A stretch of DNA of 64,000 nt, from NCBI GenBank assembly GCA_016786765.1, contig JAEUUZ010000046.1, forward strand, positions 62,001 to 126,000. Direction: 5' to 3'. The notes under the pieces were generated by a model. That model made no database searches and was not told the origin of the DNA. It saw only the letters and a list, made by a program, of their open reading frames with translations. This stretch comes from Chitinophagales bacterium. GTDB lineage: Bacteria; Bacteroidota; Bacteroidia; Chitinophagales; LD1. Position numbers and translations under genes: made by a program. Below, one piece after another: positions 17,772 to 27,366 of the stretch (its first letter is position 1; each line of letters begins with the position of its first letter).

Positions 17772-20147
17772 ATGCGTTTTAATCTTTTATTCTTTTTTAC
17801 GTTAATTGGAACAGTTGTTAACGCTCAAACGGGTATTATCAAAGGGGTTGTGATTGAATCAGGTGGAAAGAAACCCGTTGAATTGGCAACTGTTGTTATT
17901 GAAGGAACATCCATTGGTGCCCAAAGCGATGAAAACGGTAAGTTTGTTATCGATAAACTTTCACCGGGTACTTATAACTTGAAAGTGACGTCCATTGGGT
18001 TTACCTCAAAAACTATTTTTGAAGTTGGGGTTACCAATTCCAAGCCTGCAGAATTGGAAATTGAATTGGATAACAGTACCCAAAACCTAAATGAGGTTGT
18101 GGTGAAAGCCAATCCATTTGTGCGCAGAGAGGAAAGTCCAATTTCCATTCGTTCACTAGGTTTAGATGAAATTCAACGTGCGCCAGGGGCCAATCAAGAT
18201 ATTTCCAGAGTGGTACAAACCTTACCGGGTGTTGGTTTCAGCACAGGCTTTAGAAACGATATTTATATCCGTGGAGGTTCATCAGCCGAGAACCGTTTTT
18301 TTATGGATGACATCGAAATACCGAATATCAATCACTTTGCTACACAAGGCTCGTCCGGTGGGCCGGTAGGTATGATCAACGTTGATTTCATTCGCGATGT
18401 AAATTTCTATTCCGGAGCTTTCCCTGCCAACCGCGGAAATATGCTTAGCTCCAGTATGGATATTCGCTTACGTGATGGACGTGATGATCGCTTCGGATGC
18501 TCGGTGCGCTTAGGTTCTAGCGAGGCTTATTTGACGATGGAATCGCCTTTGAACAAAAAGAAAAACGCTACCATTTTGGCCTCTTTCCGTTATTCTTATT
18601 TGCAATTATTGTTCAAAGCATTAAAATTATCGTTCTTACCTACCTATACCGACCAACAGTTTAAAATCAAATGGAAACCTACTAAACAAGACGAATTGAC
18701 GGTTTTATGGTTGTCTTCAGCCGATTATTTTAAATTGAATTTAGCGGCCAACTCTACTGAATCGCAACGTTACCAATTGTCGATTTTACCCGAATACAAT
18801 CAATGGAGTTATATGGTAGGTGCGAAGTATAACCGCTATTTCGAGAATAATTCTTACTTGCAAGTGGTGGCGAGCAGAAATATGCTCATTAACAAATACG
18901 TTAAGTTTAAAGATAATGATCGCTCCCAAGTGCAAACTACCGACTATAAATCAACAGAGTCGGAGAATAAGTTGCGTATTGAGTATACCGGACGAAAAAA
19001 TGGACTGAAATACAATGTAGGTATTGGATATGAGTTGGCGCGTTATTATAATAAGAGTCGTTTTGCTGTTCCTTTCGGAGTGGTGAATTACGAAACGAAA
19101 TTCGTTGTACATAAATACAGTTTATTCTCGCAAGTGAGTAAGAGTGTATTTAAAGAGCGCTTAGCCTTATCGTTGGGTGTTCGCTTTGATGGCAATAGTT
19201 ACAATAGTTCTATGGCTAATATTGTTAATCAAGTTTCGCCACGGTTTTCATCGTCATTGTCAATTACAAAGGATCTGCACTGGAATACCAATGTAGGCTA
19301 CTATCACCAGTTACCGCAATATACGGCTATGGGATTCAAAGATACCAGTGGTACATTAGTTAACAAAAGCACGCTCACCTACAGCAGAAACTTGCATGTA
19401 GTAACCGGGTTTGACTATGCCACTAAATGGAACGGCCGATTTTCCTTAGAAGGTTTTTATAAACAGTATTTCAATATGCCGTTCTCGGTTCGCAATCAAG
19501 TAAGCTTAGCCAATCTTGGCGGTGGTTTTGGTGTGTTGGGGAACGAGGCTGTAACGTCAACATCTGAGGGTAGAGCTTATGGTATGGAGTTTTTGTACGA
19601 ACAGAAATTGAAAAAAGGATTTTACGGAACTTTTGCTTACACACTTTTTTGGAGCGAGTTTAAAGATAAAAACGGCAAGTATGCACCCTCATCGTGGGAC
19701 TCTCGGCATATCTTAACTTTTTCTTTGGGTAAGAAATTCAAGAAGGGGTGGGAGTTAGGCGGAAGATTACGTTCTCAAGGTGGATTCCCTTATACTCCAA
19801 CCGATGTAGCTACATCTTCCCTCATTCCGGTGTATAATGCACAACCGGAAGGTGTTTTAGATTGGAATCAATTGAATCAATCACGGTTGAATTTCTTTTA
19901 TGCATTTGATTTGCGTGTAACCAAAAAATGGGCGTTCAAGCAATGGGGACTAGAGTTGTATCTCGATTTACAAAACTTAACGTTGTCGAAAGTTGATCAA
20001 CAACCTACTTTTGTTTTAGATTATGATGTGAATGGCAACCCGCAAATTGACCCATCCGATCCAACTCGTTATAAAACAAAATTACTTACCGATGATCGAA
20101 AACTTGGCACTTTACTCCCTGCCATTGGGATTGTAATTACGTATTAA
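17772..20147 (+). CDS. TonB-dependent outer membrane receptor
   Basis: A 791-residue outer membrane receptor. A signal peptide (residues 1-18, ending VNAQ) leads into a carboxypeptidase-regulatory-like beta domain (about 20-105: GIIKGVVIESGGKKPVELATVV, then LSPGTYNLKVTSIGF). The TonB plug follows (about 115-235; RVVQTLPGV, NDIYIRGGSSAENRFFMDDIEIP), then a 22-strand-type barrel with alternating aromatic residues to the C-terminal tyrosine. The layout fits the CirA/FecA-like receptors with an N-terminal CarboxypepD_reg domain rather than a full SusC, and no SusD partner follows. The ligand is unknown. Its end lies 12 bases from the convergent 20160 gene. Confidence 0.92.
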   Translation: MRFNLLFFFTLIGTVVNAQTGIIKGVVIESGGKKPVELATVVIEGTSIGAQSDENGKFVIDKLSPGTYNLKVTSIGFTSKTIFEVGVTNSKPAELEIELDNSTQNLNEVVVKANPFVRREESPISIRSLGLDEIQRAPGANQDISRVVQTLPGVGFSTGFRNDIYIRGGSSAENRFFMDDIEIPNINHFATQGSSGGPVGMINVDFIRDVNFYSGAFPANRGNMLSSSMDIRLRDGRDDRFGCSVRLGSSEAYLTMESPLNKKKNATILASFRYSYLQLLFKALKLSFLPTYTDQQFKIKWKPTKQDELTVLWLSSADYFKLNLAANSTESQRYQLSILPEYNQWSYMVGAKYNRYFENNSYLQVVASRNMLINKYVKFKDNDRSQVQTTDYKSTESENKLRIEYTGRKNGLKYNVGIGYELARYYNKSRFAVPFGVVNYETKFVVHKYSLFSQVSKSVFKERLALSLGVRFDGNSYNSSMANIVNQVSPRFSSSLSITKDLHWNTNVGYYHQLPQYTAMGFKDTSGTLVNKSTLTYSRNLHVVTGFDYATKWNGRFSLEGFYKQYFNMPFSVRNQVSLANLGGGFGVLGNEAVTSTSEGRAYGMEFLYEQKLKKGFYGTFAYTLFWSEFKDKNGKYAPSSWDSRHILTFSLGKKFKKGWELGGRLRSQGGFPYTPTDVATSSLIPVYNAQPEGVLDWNQLNQSRLNFFYAFDLRVTKKWAFKQWGLELYLDLQNLTLSKVDQQPTFVLDYDVNGNPQIDPSDPTRYKTKLLTDDRKLGTLLPAIGIVITY

Positions 20148-20159
20148 TATACGAATCAT

Positions 20160-20867
20160 TTAAAGGTAAAATCCTTGTTCTACCTCAAAGGTATATGGGG
20201 CTTTGAATGTCCATATGTTTTTCAATTCTCTAACTTGTAGTTTTCGCCATGTGGTGCTTGTTTCTTCAACCGACATGTTTCCTTTAGTCGTTTTCACTCT
20301 ATTGGTCATAAAGTTGTAACTTCTGGTTTCTGTTTCTCCGGTAGCACGATGAAGGGAATAGCTTTCGGCTCCAATCAATTCAAAGATGTAATTCTGGTAG
20401 CGAAACTTGTAAGTGCTTTTACTCATTTCATATGTTCCCCAACTAAACCATAAATGAAAATCTATGGACAAAACCCCGTTTACAATACTGATGTCATCAA
20501 ATGGATCATCGCGATAAGGATTATCGTGATTTAAAATAAACGTACTATTCTGAATCAGAAGTTTGTATTGCTTAAGTGTTGGGTCGTAAAAGGCAATGGC
20601 TAGAATTCGTGGTTTTGTAACTACGGTATCGTACCCATCCTCATCACTTTTCACTAGCTTTACACTATCCTTGTATTGAAGCACAATGGCATAATCTGCT
20701 AAACCATCTCTATTGAGATCGCCATGGGTTGATTTCAATAATGACCAGTCTTTGGGCACAAACAAACTGTCATCATTTGCTCTTTCGGGTAATTGTGGGT
20801 AGCTAAACGATTGTCCATAGGCATTTACGAAGAATAGACAAACAACAACAAGGGTGGTTAAACGCAT
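20160..20867 (-). CDS. Secreted protein of unknown function with FG-GAP-like Ca-binding loop
   Basis: A 235-residue exported protein with a signal peptide (MRLTTLVVVCLFFVNAYGQ). Near residue 50 it carries GDLNRDGLADYAIVL, a D-x-N-x-D-G-x-x-D calcium loop seen in FG-GAP/VCBS-like repeats of Bacteroidota exported proteins. The remainder is beta-rich with many Tyr and Trp (FHLWFSWGTYEMSKSTYKF). I do not recognise a named family and no T9SS tail is present, so it is probably periplasmic or a surface protein anchored otherwise. The ATG at 20867 is followed directly by the signal peptide. Confidence 0.8.
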   Translation of the reverse strand: MRLTTLVVVCLFFVNAYGQSFSYPQLPERANDDSLFVPKDWSLLKSTHGDLNRDGLADYAIVLQYKDSVKLVKSDEDGYDTVVTKPRILAIAFYDPTLKQYKLLIQNSTFILNHDNPYRDDPFDDISIVNGVLSIDFHLWFSWGTYEMSKSTYKFRYQNYIFELIGAESYSLHRATGETETRSYNFMTNRVKTTKGNMSVEETSTTWRKLQVRELKNIWTFKAPYTFEVEQGFYL

Positions 20868-20911
20868 TACATTGTAATTTTATGAATATAAAAGTAAAAG
20901 AATACTTTTAA

Positions 20912-21541
20912 CTACAATGTTATTTCTTGTCCGAGTATGTCAAATGCCCGAATAGCAATCGTATTACAAGGTGTTTTGGGAAATTCTTCTCGAAAAAGGG
21001 TCCAAACCATTTTATCTCTTGGAATATCCATTTCGTCTTTGAATCTTCCTTTTAAAGTAGCTTCTAATTGGTAGCCTAATTTTTGGGGAATGTTGAAACT
21101 GTCTGTATTTCGGGAATCGCAATGAATTTCGATACGTGCCCAATTTTCAATGCTGAACGCTACTTTGGTTAATGCCCGAACGGCTTCTGCAGCGTACCCA
21201 TTATGTACCTGATTTACGTTTATCCAATAGCCAATCTCACGCGCATCTTCGCCCACTCTGTTATGAAATCCGGTAGAACCAATAAGGGTTTGTTCTTCTT
21301 TATCAAAAATACCGAATGTGTAATCGATATCATTGTCGAAGTTCGCTCGCATTTTACGAATGCGTTCTAATTTTGCAGGCACATCTTCCGGTTCATTTTT
21401 TATCCATGGCATCCATGGACGAAGATGTTCAATACTTTCATTCACAGATTTCCAAAGAAGATGGGCATCAGAAGGCTGATAGCAACGAATAACCAATCGT
21501 TCGGTTTCAATGCGATATGTTTTTATTGAAGACACACGCAA
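20912..21541 (-). CDS. GNAT acetyltransferase of the RimJ/RimL type
   Basis: A 209-residue acetyltransferase. It starts with ETERLVIRCYQPSDAHLLWKSV, followed by FHNRVGEDAREIGYWI and HNGYAAEAVRAL (acetyl-CoA loop), then IEIHCDSRNTDSFNIPQKLGY, the standard RimJ/RimL-like order. The substrate could be a ribosomal protein N-terminus, an amino acid or an antibiotic. The start is TTG at 21541, immediately after the TAA of the upstream 21542-24781 gene, with a GTG two codons later as an alternative. No in-frame ATG exists before the conserved ETERL motif. Translation may be coupled to the upstream gene. Confidence 0.82.
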   Translation of the reverse strand: MRVSSIKTYRIETERLVIRCYQPSDAHLLWKSVNESIEHLRPWMPWIKNEPEDVPAKLERIRKMRANFDNDIDYTFGIFDKEEQTLIGSTGFHNRVGEDAREIGYWINVNQVHNGYAAEAVRALTKVAFSIENWARIEIHCDSRNTDSFNIPQKLGYQLEATLKGRFKDEMDIPRDKMVWTLFREEFPKTPCNTIAIRAFDILGQEITL

Positions 21542-24500
21542 TTAACGAATCAAGGTAATATTCCCTGAATGATAGACAGTTTTATTCGTTATTGTATTTT
21601 GAACACTGATATAGTAAACATAAACACCAACAGGTTGTTTGCTATCGCGGAATGTTCCATCCCAACCCGGCTCAACGGCTGTAGATTCAAATATTTTTTC
21701 GCCCCAACGGTTGTAGATTCTGAATTCTTTCGTTACCAAATTCGGCATTAAAATCGGACGATATAGATCATTTACGCCATCTCCATTTGGTGTGAATGCC
21801 GTTGGCATGGCAAATTTTGTATCGGGTTCAATAACATTTACAACGATGCTGGAAATAGCAGTGCAATAAGCATCTTTTACAACAACTTGATAGGTTGTAT
21901 TGGATTCCGGTTTAACTACAATATTATTGCCGGTATTACTGCCTACAACATATTGTGTTGGTGTCCAAACATACGAATTAACAAGGCCTGATGTATTGGC
22001 ATTTAATTGAACACTTTCTCCAAAATTTACAGGTAATGTCCCGTTCGATTCGGTAATGTTTACCGATAAAGTTTTAATACCTATAATCACTGTACGTTCA
22101 ACACTGTCACAACCCTGTGCACTAGAAATCGAATTGTTCAATGTTGTGTTTTGGGTATATACTGTTCCATTATAGGTCGCCTGATTACAAGAATCGATAC
22201 GAATGGTATCCAATGTTACCGTTATAACATTCAAATTGGTAGTAATAAAACTATCGCACCCAAATACAGTTGTTAGCTTATCGGTGTATAATCCACTTGT
22301 GCTTTGATTCGCACCACCGGCAAAGTAAGTTTGACCTTGATTGATACAAACCTCCACTGTATCATAATATTTGAACGCAGAAATCGCAATGTTCATTACA
22401 TTATAAATACTATCACAACCTTGTGCCGAAAAAACAGTATCGCGAACAACCGTTGATGAATTATAAGTAGTTCCATTATAGGTATATGGATCACAAGATT
22501 GAATACTATTGCTGTTTGTAGAAGGCGTAATCACATTCAGATTCAAAACAGTTACACTGTCACAACCGGAAGCTAATGCAACGGTGTCGCGATATACGCC
22601 TGTTGTAGTATGATTTACCCCACCGGTAACATAGCCTTGGCCGGTAAGTATACAAGCCGAAATATTTGCTGTTACAATTTGATTGTTGATGGCAATTGCA
22701 AAATTATTGTATACACTATCGCAACCCAATACCGATTTAACGGTGTCTTTTACTACGGTAGAAGTGGTATAAGTGATTCCTTGATAAGTAAATTGTTTAC
22801 AAGCCTGAACTGCATTATTGTTGTTTGTAGGCGTAATTACTTTCAAATCGGTAACAATAATACTGTCGCAACCGGAAGCCAAGGCAAATGTATCGCGATA
22901 AATGCCTGTTGTAGTTTGATTAGCTCCACCTACAAAATAGCTCTGTCCGTTGTTAATACAAACCGATGTATTATATATCGATGAGTTATTATTGATAGTA
23001 ATATTGGCAATAGTATATACACTATCGCAGCCTAATGCCGATTTCAAAGTGTCGCTCACAATTGTAGAAGATGTATATGTTGTACCTTTGTAAACGGTAC
23101 TGTTACATGCAACAATAGGAATGTTTATAGTTTGTTTACTCACTACCTGAAGCACATGAATCAACTTATCGGAACAAATTCCATTGGGAATAAATTCCAT
23201 GTAAATCCCTTGGTTTTTTTGATAAACACCGGCAATAAGAATACTATCGCCTGTATTAATACAATGGTAGACATAGTTGGTTGATGTAGTAATTACATTG
23301 ATTTGCGAAGTGCGAATAATACTGTCACAACCCAAGCTGCTTTTTGTTGTATCTATCACAGTGGCTGACGCATAATAGGTATTGCCGAGGAATAAAATCG
23401 AATCACATACATCGAAAATCTGACTTGTGGTGATAGCTTTATTTACGGTGATGGATACCGTGTTTGTATCCGGGCAATAGCCATTACTAATTGCAGTATA
23501 AGTAATAGAATTGACAGGATTAGATGCAACAGGAGTTAAACAAGCTGTACATGACAACGAAGTAGCCGGAGAAAACACTACCGATGGTACATTGGATGCG
23601 TTTAATTGTACCGACTGTCCAAAGCATATCGAGGTATCTTTAGTGAGAATAATGGTATCAATATTGAAAACGGTTATTCTAACAGTATCAGCTCCAATAC
23701 AGCCTAGACCATAGTTTGCCGTAACAGTATAATCGGTTGTAACGGTTGGAGATAACACCGGATTAGCAATCGAAGGGTCTGAAACATTTGCCGAAGGCGA
23801 CCAATTATAATTGCTACCGCCACTCGCTAAACCATTTAAACTTGTTCCTGCACAAATACTATCATCTAGTCCTGCGTTTACAGTATTTGTGTACTTATTG
23901 TAGATAATCGTATCTTGAATACTATCGCCACAACCTAAATAACCCTTCAAATAAAACGTTATTGGAAATGCATCTGTTCCTGAAAGTGAATAATTTGTAG
24001 TTAACGAATCTTTTTGCGAGAAACTTCCTGTTCCTGCTGTAGCCCATGAAGTATATTTAACGCCACTCACGCTCCCTTTTAAACTTACAAGCGTTGCAGT
24101 AGGGCAAACACTTGTATCATTCCCAGCAAAAACTGAAGAAAAAGGGATAGCCGCCTGGCACCCATTGTTGTAATAAGTTGCATTTCCGGCAAAGTTATAT
24201 AAAGCAGCCCCCCCGTCTTGTGCTCCTAATGTTCCGTTCTGGCGCGTTAAAAGCGAACGATCGTAGGCAGCAGTGTCTCTACAGCCACCTGCGTAAGCAA
24301 AAATAAGCGTTCTTAATGCCGGAGTTCCATTAAAGTTCGCAAAGTGCCCGGCTGTGTTACCTGCACATTGAAAAACAGCATATATCGTATCCGTTAAATC
24401 TGCAAAAGAGTTAAATGCCACATTCATATCGGCACTGGTAAAGAAGATAACCTGCTTGTAAGGAGGAATAATACCTGCAGGTGGTTCTAAAATTCGACCG

Positions 24501-24781
24501 CATTTTAAAATGGTTTGATTTAAGGAGTCTACCTTTAGCGCAGTTGTAGCATTTTGACAAAAGCCATTGAAACCGTTATTCGGCCATGTTACTGTAATAC
24601 TGCCGATATTGATGGGATTAGGTCCCGTTAGTACACGTACCTGCTCGTTGGCTCCTTCAGGAGTTCCGCAGGCATCCACTAAAATACTCTGAATTTCAAA
24701 ACATTTTGTTGGTAATTGTGCTTTTACAGTTGTGGAGAACAGTAAAGAAACTAAACTTAGGAACAGATATATTTTTTGCAT
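21542..24781 (-). CDS. Giant repeat-rich secreted protein with type-B (gliding-motility) T9SS domain
   Basis: A 1079-residue surface protein. A signal peptide (residues 1-21, ending TVKAQ) is followed by an N-terminal domain (about 25-215) with paired cysteines (CFEIQSILVDACGTPEG, later GGCRDTAAYD), common in Bacteroidota adhesin-like proteins. Ig/PKD-like segments (about 215-455) come next. Residues about 455-900 hold nine alternating modules, each ending in a conserved GCDS motif. The last ~90 residues are a type-B C-terminal domain (AMPTAFTPNGDGVNDLYRP, then IYNRWGEKIFE, then GNITLIR). Type-B cargo is secreted by T9SS and usually held at or released from the surface by a PorP/SprF-like partner, none of which is encoded here. 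A role in adhesion or matrix building is inferred. Confidence 0.9.
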   Translation of the reverse strand: MQKIYLFLSLVSLLFSTTVKAQLPTKCFEIQSILVDACGTPEGANEQVRVLTGPNPINIGSITVTWPNNGFNGFCQNATTALKVDSLNQTILKCGRILEPPAGIIPPYKQVIFFTSADMNVAFNSFADLTDTIYAVFQCAGNTAGHFANFNGTPALRTLIFAYAGGCRDTAAYDRSLLTRQNGTLGAQDGGAALYNFAGNATYYNNGCQAAIPFSSVFAGNDTSVCPTATLVSLKGSVSGVKYTSWATAGTGSFSQKDSLTTNYSLSGTDAFPITFYLKGYLGCGDSIQDTIIYNKYTNTVNAGLDDSICAGTSLNGLASGGSNYNWSPSANVSDPSIANPVLSPTVTTDYTVTANYGLGCIGADTVRITVFNIDTIILTKDTSICFGQSVQLNASNVPSVVFSPATSLSCTACLTPVASNPVNSITYTAISNGYCPDTNTVSITVNKAITTSQIFDVCDSILFLGNTYYASATVIDTTKSSLGCDSIIRTSQINVITTSTNYVYHCINTGDSILIAGVYQKNQGIYMEFIPNGICSDKLIHVLQVVSKQTINIPIVACNSTVYKGTTYTSSTIVSDTLKSALGCDSVYTIANITINNNSSIYNTSVCINNGQSYFVGGANQTTTGIYRDTFALASGCDSIIVTDLKVITPTNNNNAVQACKQFTYQGITYTTSTVVKDTVKSVLGCDSVYNNFAIAINNQIVTANISACILTGQGYVTGGVNHTTTGVYRDTVALASGCDSVTVLNLNVITPSTNSNSIQSCDPYTYNGTTYNSSTVVRDTVFSAQGCDSIYNVMNIAISAFKYYDTVEVCINQGQTYFAGGANQSTSGLYTDKLTTVFGCDSFITTNLNVITVTLDTIRIDSCNQATYNGTVYTQNTTLNNSISSAQGCDSVERTVIIGIKTLSVNITESNGTLPVNFGESVQLNANTSGLVNSYVWTPTQYVVGSNTGNNIVVKPESNTTYQVVVKDAYCTAISSIVVNVIEPDTKFAMPTAFTPNGDGVNDLYRPILMPNLVTKEFRIYNRWGEKIFESTAVEPGWDGTFRDSKQPVGVYVYYISVQNTITNKTVYHSGNITLIR
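22080..23416 (-). repeat. Nine alternating ~50-residue coding repeats
   Basis: Within the 1079-residue protein, five A-modules (begin C-x4-Y-x-G-x-x-Y, e.g. ACNSTVYKGTTYTSS) alternate with four B-modules (begin C-I-x-x-G-Q-x-Y-x-x-GG, e.g. VCINNGQSYFVGG). All end near GCDS. The conserved cysteines suggest disulfide-stabilised beta domains. The DNA copies are diverged, so this is an old expansion. Confidence 0.75.
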
Positions 24782-24869
24782 ATTATTTTTGTCTTTTAAA
24801 GACCGCCAAAGGTAGCTTTTCGTTGCTTATTCTCCATGAACATTTTATGAACCAAATGTTAAAATCCAA

Positions 24870-25136
24870 TTAATGGACACCTTTCCGATAGAAACGGAAC
24901 AACGCTTTAGATTCTGTTATAATATAATCATAGGCTTCGTACTTTTCATCTCGCCAATTTTCAAGTTTTTCGCAGATTTCCTTCAAAATGGCTGTTTTAT
25001 CTTCCCCGGCATTTACTTCTGCCATTAGTAACTCATCTGCTAACTCGGAAAATCCATTGCGGATAAGCGTTTTTTTGATCACGGAAAGTGTATGTGGATA
25101 GTTCATGAAGCGTAAATCTACTGCATAAATAAACAT
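24870..25136 (-). CDS. Small hypothetical protein
   Basis: An 88-residue soluble, helical protein (LSVIKKTLIRNGFSELADELL, KTAILKEICEKLENW) that I do not recognise. It is divergent from the ABC exporter at 25190 (53-base gap). ATG at 25136 is the longest start; the ATG ten codons later (before NYPHTLS) is a fair alternative. The codon usage is like the neighbours and the frame is free of antisense genes, so it is probably real. No function can be assigned. Confidence 0.55.
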   Translation of the reverse strand: MFIYAVDLRFMNYPHTLSVIKKTLIRNGFSELADELLMAEVNAGEDKTAILKEICEKLENWRDEKYEAYDYIITESKALFRFYRKGVH

Positions 25137-25189
25137 TTAAACAAGAATTAAGTTTTCTATGCTTAAACGTATGTATTATTGCACCCATT

Positions 25190-26959
25190 ATGGCAAAAGA
25201 GGTAAAACGTAAAGTTTCGGGAGACGAAATCAAGAAGGCACTGAGTATTTATCGATTTATTCTTCCTTATAAGTGGCAATTTATTATCGGTTTAATATGT
25301 TTAGTGGTTTCAACTTCTGTAGTGGCCATTATTCCGGTTGGTTTTGGGAAATTAATTGATGCTGCTACGTTAAACTCGATGAAAGGCGATAAGTTGCTTG
25401 AAATAGGCTTGATTTTGGGCCTTACCCTTTTAGTACAAGCTGTTTTTTCGTTTTTCCGTATCTATTTATTCGAATATGTAAGTCAACATGCCATGGCTAC
25501 TATTCGCAAAGAGGTGTACGAAAAAATTATTACACAACCCCTTTATTTCTTTGAATCGCGCAGGGTAGGAGAGTTAACCTCTCGCATCACTACCGATATT
25601 GCTCAATTGCAGGAATCGTTCTCGTTAAACTTGGCCGCTTTTGTTCGTCAATTGGTGTTGCCTATTGTTTGTATTCCTTTCCTGCTCACCATTTCCACCG
25701 AACTCACGTTTTGGATGTTGGGTACGTTTCCGTTAATGATTTTGATTGCTGTTATTTTCGGAAGATATATCCGCGCACTTTCTAAATCGGCTCAAGATTC
25801 ATTAGCGCAAACCAGTGTTATTGTGGAAGAAACCTTCCAAGGGATTGATGTGGTAAAAGCCTTTACCAACGAGCGTTTTGAAGCGGGAAGATATGGTGTG
25901 TTAAACGATAGCGTTATTGGTATTTTTCTTAAAGCCGCTAAATTCCGTGCAGCTTTTGTTTCCTTTATCATCTTTGCCATGTTTGGGGCGATAGTTGTAA
26001 TTGTATGGAAAGGCTTATCGCTTGTGGCAGCCAACGATATTTCTTTTGGCGAATTGGTGAAGTTTCTATTATACACCGTATTCATTGGTGGGTCTTTGGC
26101 CGGATTAAGCGAAAGTTATGCTGTGGTGCAGAAAACAGTGGGTTCATCAGAAAGAATCCAAGAAATTTTAGCCTTGGGTGAAGAGATTAAAACGGAAGAT
26201 GCTTCACTTTCTGTAAATATTGAAGGGGATATTGAATTCAACAATGTTTCCTTTGCGTATCCATCTCGTCCGGATCAATTGATTTTGGAAGATATTTCAT
26301 TGCATGTTAAACCGGGCGAAAAGGTGGCCTTTGTTGGTCCAAGTGGTTCCGGGAAATCAACCATAGTGAAGCTTTTGGCTAAACTGTACACTATTCAAAG
26401 TGGAGCAATTAGTATTGATGGAAAGGATATCGATTCATTTAATATCACTTCTTTACGAAAAAATATAGGCACTGTACCACAAGACACTATGCTATTTGGC
26501 GGAACCATTCGCGAAAATATTGCCTACGGAAAAATTGGCGCCACCGATGAAGAAATTCGAGATGCTGCTCAAAAAGCTTTTGCGCTCGATTTTATCCATT
26601 TGTTTCCGGAAGGAATGGAAACAATCGTAGGAGAAAGAGGAGTGAAACTATCGGGCGGACAACGACAACGTATCGCTATTGCTCGTGCCATTTTACGAAA
26701 TCCTAAAATATTGTTGTTAGATGAAGCAACATCGGCACTTGATTCGGAATCAGAACGCTTAGTGAAAAGTGCCTTAGATGAATTAATGAAGGGCAGAACT
26801 ACTTTCATTATTGCACATCGTTTATCTACCATTCGAGAAGCCAATAAAATTATTGTGATGAACAAAGGCAAAATTGAAGAAGTAGGGACTCACGAAGAAC
26901 TCACAGCGAAAGGGGATGGGCTGTATACCTACTTGTTGAAGTTGCAGTATGCGGAATAA
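25190..26959 (+). CDS. MsbA-type ABC exporter (fused permease-ATPase half-transporter)
   Basis: A 589-residue type-I ABC exporter half. Six membrane helices span residues about 25-315 (WQFIIGLICLVVSTSVVAII, then FLLYTVFIGGSLAGL). The nucleotide-binding domain (about 345-580) carries Walker [11 protein letters not shown]-loop VPQDTMLFGGTIRENIAYG, signature [16 protein letters not shown], Walker B ILLLDEATSALD and IIAHRLST. It should act as a homodimer exporting a lipid, peptide or drug. MsbA-like lipid flipping is possible, but the motifs do not fix the substrate. A small secreted protein gene follows. Confidence 0.93.
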   Translation: MAKEVKRKVSGDEIKKALSIYRFILPYKWQFIIGLICLVVSTSVVAIIPVGFGKLIDAATLNSMKGDKLLEIGLILGLTLLVQAVFSFFRIYLFEYVSQHAMATIRKEVYEKIITQPLYFFESRRVGELTSRITTDIAQLQESFSLNLAAFVRQLVLPIVCIPFLLTISTELTFWMLGTFPLMILIAVIFGRYIRALSKSAQDSLAQTSVIVEETFQGIDVVKAFTNERFEAGRYGVLNDSVIGIFLKAAKFRAAFVSFIIFAMFGAIVVIVWKGLSLVAANDISFGELVKFLLYTVFIGGSLAGLSESYAVVQKTVGSSERIQEILALGEEIKTEDASLSVNIEGDIEFNNVSFAYPSRPDQLILEDISLHVKPGEKVAFVGPSGSGKSTIVKLLAKLYTIQSGAISIDGKDIDSFNITSLRKNIGTVPQDTMLFGGTIRENIAYGKIGATDEEIRDAAQKAFALDFIHLFPEGMETIVGERGVKLSGGQRQRIAIARAILRNPKILLLDEATSALDSESERLVKSALDELMKGRTTFIIAHRLSTIREANKIIVMNKGKIEEVGTHEELTAKGDGLYTYLLKLQYAE

Positions 26960-27006
26960 CGTGGGGCAATTTTATTTTTTAGTTTAGAAGCACTTAAACA
27001 GAAAGC

Positions 27007-27360
27007 ATGAAACGAGTAATTTGGACATTGTTTTTTTCTTTTTCAGCTTGTCTGATTTTTGCACAAGAAAAGAATGTATCAATCACACCCGCATTAGAAA
27101 AACGTTTTTTATCGGATAGTATAAATGAGGTGTTAAGTATTCCATCAACTTATAAAATAGTTTCTTGTAACTTAATACTAACATCGCCAAAGGGTGGTGC
27201 ATTTCGGATTAACTTCAGCACCAAGTCTTATGCTTCAAAAGCACTTAAAGAATTTATCGATCATCATGAAAAAGGAAGCAAAATAATTTTCGCGGATATG
27301 GAAGTGATAAAAGACAAACGAAAAATAAAATTAGCAGAGCAACATAATATCTATCAATAG
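27007..27360 (+). CDS. Small secreted protein with GldM-C-like fold pattern
   Basis: A 117-residue exported protein with a signal peptide (MKRVIWTLFFSFSACLIFAQ). The mature part (ILTSPKGGAFRINFSTKSY, then KGSKIIFADMEVIKDKRK) follows the strand pattern of the small beta domains at the C-terminus of GldM-like proteins (PKG-F-x-G, then G-x-K-x-x-F-x-x-I). The similarity is by eye and weak. It is 47 bases downstream of the ABC exporter and may share its transcript. Its end is 6 bases from the convergent M43 protease. Confidence 0.65.
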   Translation: MKRVIWTLFFSFSACLIFAQEKNVSITPALEKRFLSDSINEVLSIPSTYKIVSCNLILTSPKGGAFRINFSTKSYASKALKEFIDHHEKGSKIIFADMEVIKDKRKIKLAEQHNIYQ

Positions 27361-27366
27361 TTTACG

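Noticed and set aside
22610-22984. Plus-strand open frame inside the giant type-B protein gene
   Set aside because: It is a shadow of the repetitive coding region on the minus strand.
22080-23416. Regular repeats that could suggest a CRISPR array
   Set aside because: The units are about 150 bases, translate as alternating protein modules in one frame, and are diverged; no fixed repeat/spacer structure is present.
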